Below are positions 13,740 through 18,209 of a stretch of DNA of 18,209 nt, one piece after another. Position 1 is the stretch's first letter. Every line of letters starts with the position of its first letter. The notes below the pieces were generated by a model. The model was not told where the DNA came from. It ran no database searches and was given only the letters and a program-made list of their open reading frames with translations. This DNA is from JAMPXD01 sp041481895 (GTDB taxonomy: Bacteria; Desulfobacterota; Desulfuromonadia; Geobacterales; Geobacteraceae), in the NCBI GenBank assembly GCA_041481895.1, contig JBGPCQ010000048.1:1-18209 (forward strand), written 5' to 3'. Made by a program: the position numbers and the translations under genes.

Positions 13740-13809
13740 CCGTGTCACCGCAGCGTTTCAGGGTCCGGCAGGAAAAATAGATTTCAACATTCATTTTGGT
13801 TAACATATT

Positions 13810-15027
13810 CTATACTGTTCCGTCAGAAGGCCCCATGAGAGCCATTGCCATATCGACGGTGTCACGCATCGCCTCAACATCGTGGACCCTGAAAACGGAA
13901 GCGCCGTTCGCCAGGGCAATAGCCACCGTCGCCGCTGTGCCGAACAGCCTTTCTTCAACGGGGCGCCCCAGGACAGCCCCTATGAAAGACTTGCGGGAAG
14001 TGCCGACCATGATGGGGCGACCGAGTGCCGACAATTCGGAAAGTCTGCGGAGGATTTCAAGGTTCCCTTCCGCGCTTTTCCCGAAACCTATTCCCGGGTC
14101 GACAACTATACGCTCTTCTTCTATACCCGCTTCACGTGCCAAGGCGAGAGATTTCCTCAGCGAATCCGACACTTCCAGTACGATAGAAGAATACGTCGTG
14201 TCCTTCTGCATGTCGCAGGGCCGGCCGCGGGTATGCATTAGCACCAGGCCGGCATCTGCCGAAGCAACTACTTCAGCCATCCGGCTGTCGAAGGTCAGCG
14301 CACTGATATCGTTCACTATTTCGGCCCCGGCATTAAGGGCCTCTTTTGCCACGGCCGACTTGAAGGTATCTATGGAAACGGGGATTTTCAATCTTCCTGA
14401 CAGGCTTTCGAGAACCGGCATCACTCGCCGCAGTTCTTCATCAGGGCCGACAGGTTGAGCACAGGGCCTGGTGCTCTCACCGCCGATGTCGATCATATCG
14501 GCGCCTTTTTCCTCCATTTCGAGTGCGCGTTCGACAGCCCTCTCGGTAGTGAAGAACATGTTCCCATCGGAAAAGGAATCCGGGGTAACATTGAGAATCC
14601 CCATGATACAGGCCCGGCGGGACATATCGATAATCCGGCCGCCGAACACCCAGGAGCGGCCAGAAACGGCTTCCATATCGAGAAAACGGAGGATATCCGC
14701 CGCCAGGGAAGGGAGCCCGAAAGCATGCTTCAGCAATCTGGCGCAGAGACTGTGCAACTGCTTGATCGTCCCCATCAGGATAACGGACGTCTCGGGACGG
14801 GAGCGGCCCGATCTCCCGCCGGCAACAGCGGCGTCACCCCCTAGCGACAGAAGCTCCTTTTTGAGGAGAGCGGCTTCCCCGGAGCCGATCTTTTCGATAA
14901 GGAGCAGCCGGTGGAGCATCTTCGGGCCCATGTTGCGGATACCGAAGGGGTCTATAGCGAGTGCCGCAAGTTCCCGCTCTGCATCACCCGGGGATTTGAC
15001 CGTTAATGCCCTGATGGAATAGGCCAT
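13810..15027 (-). CDS. folP: Dihydropteroate synthase with N-terminal extension domain
   Basis: Joins 4-aminobenzoate with 6-hydroxymethyl-7,8-dihydropterin diphosphate to give dihydropteroate, the sulfonamide-sensitive step of folate synthesis. Seen: the DHPS TIM barrel starts near residue 128 with RIIDMSRRACIMGILNVTPD, then SFSDGN, DIGGESTRP (180-188), SIDTFK, VNDISA, HTRGRP, DPGIGFGK and GTSRKSFIG, all present. Total 405 residues against about 270-290 for the usual enzyme. The extra N-terminal 125 residues include VILMGTIKQLHSL and HAFGLPSLAADIL, a pattern I recall from the extension of the bifunctional Helicobacter pylori FolP. The ATG at 15027 lies two bases after the ftsH stop and has only a weak ribosome-binding site, so coupling to ftsH is likely. 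Confidence 0.93.
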   Translation of the reverse strand: MAYSIRALTVKSPGDAERELAALAIDPFGIRNMGPKMLHRLLLIEKIGSGEAALLKKELLSLGGDAAVAGGRSGRSRPETSVILMGTIKQLHSLCARLLKHAFGLPSLAADILRFLDMEAVSGRSWVFGGRIIDMSRRACIMGILNVTPDSFSDGNMFFTTERAVERALEMEEKGADMIDIGGESTRPCAQPVGPDEELRRVMPVLESLSGRLKIPVSIDTFKSAVAKEALNAGAEIVNDISALTFDSRMAEVVASADAGLVLMHTRGRPCDMQKDTTYSSIVLEVSDSLRKSLALAREAGIEEERIVVDPGIGFGKSAEGNLEILRRLSELSALGRPIMVGTSRKSFIGAVLGRPVEERLFGTAATVAIALANGASVFRVHDVEAMRDTVDMAMALMGPSDGTV

Positions 15028-15029
15028 CG

Positions 15030-16856
15030 CTAGAGTGCGGCTTCTCCGGATACGGGAGTTCCCGAAGAATCGCCCCCCTTGACAATCACATCCACCTCCG
15101 CGCCGCTCAGATTTTCCTTCTCAAAGAGCTCGAGGGAGAGGCGGTGGAGCACTTCGATATTATCATTCAGGAGAAACAGGACCCGCTTGTAGGAATCATC
15201 CACGATATGCCTGATTTCCCCGTCGATCTCGACAGCCGTGGCCTCGCTGTAATTCTTGTGGGAAGCCATATCGCGACCGAGGAAAATCTGTTCATCCTTC
15301 TTCCCGAAAGTAACCGGCCCGAGTGTGTCGCTCATTCCCCACTCGCAGACCATCTTCCGGGCGATCTCCGTGGCCCGCTCAATATCGTTGCCGGCTCCGG
15401 TCGTCTTGCTCTTGAAGATGATTTCCTCGGCAGCCCTGCCCCCCATGAGCACGGCGATCCTGTTCAGGAGCACCTCCCGGGAATAGCTGTGCTTGTCCTC
15501 TGTGGGGAGCTGCATGGTAATGCCGAGCGCCATCCCCCGCGGGATGATGGATACCTTGTGGATCGGGTCGGTGCCCGGGATGAGCTTGGCCACCAGGGTG
15601 TGGCCCGCCTCATGATAGGCGGTATTCTTCTTCTCCTCCTCGGAAATGACCATGCTGCGGCGCTCCACGCCCATGAGCACCTTGTCCTTGGCGTCGTCGA
15701 AGTCCTGCATGTCGAGCATACTCTTGTCCTTGCGCGCCGCCAGCAGGGCCGCCTCATTGACCACATTGGACAGGTCGGCGCCGGAAAAGCCGGGAGTGCC
15801 GCGGGCGACAACCCCCAGGTCGACATCCGCGGCAAGGGGGGTCTTCTTGGCATGGACCTTGAGGATCATCTCCCGCCCCTTGACGTCGGGGCGGGGTACC
15901 ACGACCTGGCGGTCGAACCGGCCGGGACGGAGCAGGGCCGGATCGAGGACATCGGGGCGGTTGGTGGCGGCTATCAGTATCACCCCTTCGTTGGATTCGA
16001 AGCCGTCCATTTCCACGAGCAGCTGATTCAGGGTCTGCTCACGCTCGTCGTGTCCGCCCCCCAGGCCTGCGCCGCGATGCCTCCCGACTGCATCTATCTC
16101 ATCGACGAAAATGATGCAGGGTGCGTTCTTTTTCCCCTGCACGAACAGGTCGCGCACGCGGCTCGCGCCGACACCGACGAACATTTCCACAAAGTCGGAG
16201 CCTGAAATGGAAAAGAAGGGGACGCCCGCCTCTCCTGCGACAGCCCGGCCAAGGAGGGTCTTGCCGGTCCCCGGAGGGCCGACGAGGAGTACCCCCTTGG
16301 GGATTCTCCCCCCCAGCTTGGTGAATTTCTTGGGATCTTTCAGAAACTGGATGATTTCCTCCAGTTCCGCCTTCGCCTCATCCACTCCCTGTACATCTTC
16401 GAAGGTAATTTTTCCCTGCGCCTCGGTGAGGAGTTTGGCGCGGCTTTTACCGAAGGCCATGGCTTTACCGCCTCCCGACTGCATCTGCCGCATGAAGAAT
16501 ATCCAGACACCGACCAGCAGGATCAGCGGGAACCAGGAGATGAAAATCGAGAACCAGGAGAATTTTTCCTCTTCCGCCCGCGCTGAAATGGCGACCTTAT
16601 TTTCGAGAAGCTTCTCAGACAGGAGGGCGTCGGCCGGCTTGTAGGTCTTGAAATCCTTGCCGTCGGTGAATTTCCCCCCGACGTCATTCCCCTGGATGGT
16701 GACGGAGGCGACCTTCCCCGCATCCACCGCGGTGATGAAATCGCTGTAGCTCAACTTCTCCTGAACCGCTTTCGGTTTGTTGAAGAGGTTAAACAGAAGG
16801 ATCATCATGAGACTTATGACCAGCCAGAGCGCAATGTTCTTATAAAATTGATTCAA
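15030..16856 (-). CDS. ftsH: ATP-dependent zinc metalloprotease FtsH
   Basis: A hexameric inner-membrane AAA+ protease that degrades misassembled membrane proteins and short-lived regulators. Seen: 608 residues; transmembrane helix 1 at about 7-25, a periplasmic domain, helix 2 at about 102-122; Walker A GPPGTGKT at 193-200, Walker B FVDEIDAVG near 250-258, the second region of homology NRPDVLDPALLRPGRFD near 299-315; zinc-binding HEAGH at 415-419 and the third ligand Asp in the GAGNDIERAT helix. The start is a TTG at 16856: MNQFYKNIALW is the family-typical beginning and GGGGGT lies just before it, while no ATG fits. A small hairpin lies 12 bases ahead of that ribosome-binding site. Followed two bases later by folP. 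Confidence 0.97.
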   Translation of the reverse strand: MNQFYKNIALWLVISLMMILLFNLFNKPKAVQEKLSYSDFITAVDAGKVASVTIQGNDVGGKFTDGKDFKTYKPADALLSEKLLENKVAISARAEEEKFSWFSIFISWFPLILLVGVWIFFMRQMQSGGGKAMAFGKSRAKLLTEAQGKITFEDVQGVDEAKAELEEIIQFLKDPKKFTKLGGRIPKGVLLVGPPGTGKTLLGRAVAGEAGVPFFSISGSDFVEMFVGVGASRVRDLFVQGKKNAPCIIFVDEIDAVGRHRGAGLGGGHDEREQTLNQLLVEMDGFESNEGVILIAATNRPDVLDPALLRPGRFDRQVVVPRPDVKGREMILKVHAKKTPLAADVDLGVVARGTPGFSGADLSNVVNEAALLAARKDKSMLDMQDFDDAKDKVLMGVERRSMVISEEEKKNTAYHEAGHTLVAKLIPGTDPIHKVSIIPRGMALGITMQLPTEDKHSYSREVLLNRIAVLMGGRAAEEIIFKSKTTGAGNDIERATEIARKMVCEWGMSDTLGPVTFGKKDEQIFLGRDMASHKNYSEATAVEIDGEIRHIVDDSYKRVLFLLNDNIEVLHRLSLELFEKENLSGAEVDVIVKGGDSSGTPVSGEAAL

Positions 16857-16878
16857 GGATACCCCCGTAGTCGGTGCC

Positions 16879-16895
16879 CGCCGGAATCTCCGGCG
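16879..16895. repeat. Perfect GC-rich hairpin ahead of the ftsH ribosome-binding site
   Basis: CGCCGGA and TCCGGCG form a 7-bp stem around a three-base loop. On the minus strand it stands about a dozen bases upstream of the GGGGGT ribosome-binding site of ftsH. No T-run follows, so it does not end tilS transcription. It could influence ftsH translation or protect the transcript; there is no direct evidence. Confidence 0.5.
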
Positions 16896-16930
16896 CGGCC
16901 CAGGTAAAATACCGATGTCTAAAATTTAAA

Positions 16931-16959
16931 AAAATATCATACATATGCCTGATTTACAA
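16931..16959 (-). promoter_or_regulatory. Weak candidate promoter of ftsH
   Basis: TTGTAA (16959-16954, overlapping the tilS stop) and TATTTT (16936-16931) are 17 bases apart; each matches consensus at four of six positions within an A/T-rich stretch that contrasts with its surroundings. A heat-shock (sigma-32) type CTTGAA/CCCCAT pair was not seen. Offered with low confidence. Confidence 0.3.
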
Positions 16960-18209
16960 GTCCATTAAAGAATCCATATCGAGAATTTCGGCACGGACGG
17001 CCTTCCGGGTCCGCCCGGTAATACAAACTTCGGCGGAGGTTCTCAGGGTGCCCGCCCAGATCAGCCTCTCCCCGCTGAACACGAGGGGGATGCGGCGCCT
17101 TTCCCGAAGGGGGACCTTTTCGTCGATGAAAAGGTCTTTAACCTTCTTATGCCCCGTCATGCCGAGCGGAACAAGACGGTCCCCCGCCCTGAACGTCCTG
17201 ACCAGCCAGGGGAAAGGAGCGGCGTCGGCGTCGAAACAGGCGGTTGCGGGAGAAAGCCCTCCCCATGCTTCGGGAGGAGGGCATTCCTCGATTACCAGGC
17301 TGTAGCCGCCGGGAAGGATATAGACGCCCGGGCCGTCGGCTGTCGTTTCGCAGGGCGCCGTTCTGTTCTCCACCGCTGCCGGGAAGAAGCAGAGCTCCGC
17401 GTAGCTCTTCGAAACCCGCAGCCCGTCCGGCAAGGAAAGAACCATCTGCGGCTTCCGGGCAAACACCATGGTGTCGATAGCGCGCAAATGAGCGGCAGCG
17501 ATCCGCTCGAGGCCTCCCTTGACCAGCAAAACCGCCCGCCGGTAGAGTCGGAAGCGGACACCGGCCTGCTCCGCTGCGCAACCGGCCACCTGGATGGTCA
17601 CTCTGCCGTGCCCGTCCCGGCCGTGACGGGCAAACGCGGCATCGGTAATCCCCTCCATGACCTCTTCGTCCCTGGCGAGGGCTTCGGCGGCAGCTACCAA
17701 CCGACCGCTCACCGCGGGATTATAGGTAGCCAGGTACGGAAGCAGTCCAAGGCGGACCCGGTTGCGCAGAAAATCGGTAGCGGAGTTGGTGCTGTCATGG
17801 CGACAGCTCAATCCGCGCTGCCGGATATATTCTTCGATGTCACGGCGGGTTACGCCGAGGAGGGGCCGCACGAGCTTCCCGAAGCTTTTTGCGGAAATGC
17901 CGCAGAGGCCGGTCCCGCCCGCCCCGCGCAACAGCCTCATCAGGACCGTTTCCGCCTGGTCGTCGGCGTGATGGCCAAGAGCAATGGCAGCGGCACCATA
18001 CCTGCAGGCGACATCGTCGAAAAAAGCGTATCTCGCCACCCTTCCCGCCTCTTCCAGGGAAAGCTTTTTCACGCGGCCGAGTTCCCGCACGTCAACGCGG
18101 GCGACCTCTGCCGGGAGTCCATAGCTGACGGCAAGCCGACGGACGAACGCCTCGTCGCCGTCCGCTTCAGGCCCGCGCAGGGCATGATTGAGGTGAGCGA
18201 CGATAAGGC
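16954..18209 (-). CDS. tilS: tRNA(Ile)-lysidine synthase, 5' end outside the window
   Basis: Attaches lysine to C34 of the CAU-anticodon isoleucine tRNA so that it reads AUA. The frame is open to the right edge, so the N-terminus, including the SGGxDS ATP-binding loop, lies outside; about 418 codons are visible. Seen: LIVAHLNHALRG right at the edge, ALGHHADDQAETVLMRLLRG, GLCGISA, RPLLGVTRRDIEEYI and DSTNSATDFLRNRVRLGLLP of the catalytic domain, then the TilS substrate-binding and C-terminal regions with RTFRAGDRLVPLGM and KKVKDLFIDEKVP. A GTG at 18090 would be an internal false start, because clear TilS sequence precedes it. It is followed by ftsH after 97 bases, the common tilS-ftsH order. 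Confidence 0.95.
   Translation of the reverse strand, partial: LIVAHLNHALRGPEADGDEAFVRRLAVSYGLPAEVARVDVRELGRVKKLSLEEAGRVARYAFFDDVACRYGAAAIALGHHADDQAETVLMRLLRGAGGTGLCGISAKSFGKLVRPLLGVTRRDIEEYIRQRGLSCRHDSTNSATDFLRNRVRLGLLPYLATYNPAVSGRLVAAAEALARDEEVMEGITDAAFARHGRDGHGRVTIQVAGCAAEQAGVRFRLYRRAVLLVKGGLERIAAAHLRAIDTMVFARKPQMVLSLPDGLRVSKSYAELCFFPAAVENRTAPCETTADGPGVYILPGGYSLVIEECPPPEAWGGLSPATACFDADAAPFPWLVRTFRAGDRLVPLGMTGHKKVKDLFIDEKVPLRERRRIPLVFSGERLIWAGTLRTSAEVCITGRTRKAVRAEILDMDSLMDL

Noticed and set aside
15144..16205. Plus-strand frame of 353 codons opposite ftsH
   Set aside because: His/Gly/Leu-rich shadow of the highly conserved FtsH AAA domain.

Overview
The window is an almost fully packed minus-strand block of bacterial housekeeping genes. 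Gene order, protein flavour and the citramalate route to isoleucine suggest a Geobacter/Desulfuromonadales-type deltaproteobacterium (Desulfobacterota). This rests on remembered gene order and protein similarity, not a search. Every confident gene is on the minus strand, so transcription runs from the right edge to the left.

Layout in transcription order: tilS (5' end beyond the right edge), ftsH, folP with an N-terminal extension, cdaA, cdaR (YbbR), glmM, pdxJ, a 72-residue cysteine-containing protein, a receiver-PilZ response regulator, a D-2-hydroxyacid dehydrogenase, acpS, nnr, a two-CBS-domain protein and tsaE. A 279-base gap with a candidate promoter and two hairpins follows. Then come lysC, a 93-base gap filled by an inverted repeat, cimA, a ComEA-like helix-hairpin-helix protein and a 51-residue zinc-ribbon protein. 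A strong hairpin/T-tract terminator separates these from the last gene, a stand-alone DHH-DHHA1 phosphoesterase. Junctions are tight: TGATG between cimA and the comEA-like gene, ATGA between cdaA and cdaR, and 1-2 bases between glmM/pdxJ, CBS/tsaE and ftsH/folP. This indicates one or a few polycistronic units.

How the genes work together: cdaA-cdaR-glmM is the classical cyclic-di-AMP synthase, regulator and peptidoglycan-precursor module. tilS, tsaE, nnr, acpS, folP and pdxJ supply tRNA modification, metabolite repair, acyl-carrier-protein activation, folate and vitamin B6. ftsH provides membrane protein quality control. lysC and cimA form an amino-acid block (aspartate family and isoleucine). 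Three genes touch second messengers: cdaA makes c-di-AMP, the PilZ response regulator probably reads c-di-GMP, and the CBS pair and DHH-DHHA1 protein are candidates for reading or degrading adenine nucleotides.

No phage, insertion sequence with a transposase, CRISPR array, tRNA or rRNA gene was seen. The observations most worth following are: an internal lysC start whose Shine-Dalgarno copies that of the full-length start (probable aspartokinase beta subunit); the FolP N-terminal domain, which resembles the extension of the bifunctional Helicobacter enzyme; the uncatalogued 51-residue zinc ribbon; the structured lysC leader; and the NAECG/PHSALRI-type inverted repeat. No stretch longer than 300 bases lacks a gene once the small zinc-ribbon gene is included. 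I did not find a convincing wholly new multi-gene system.
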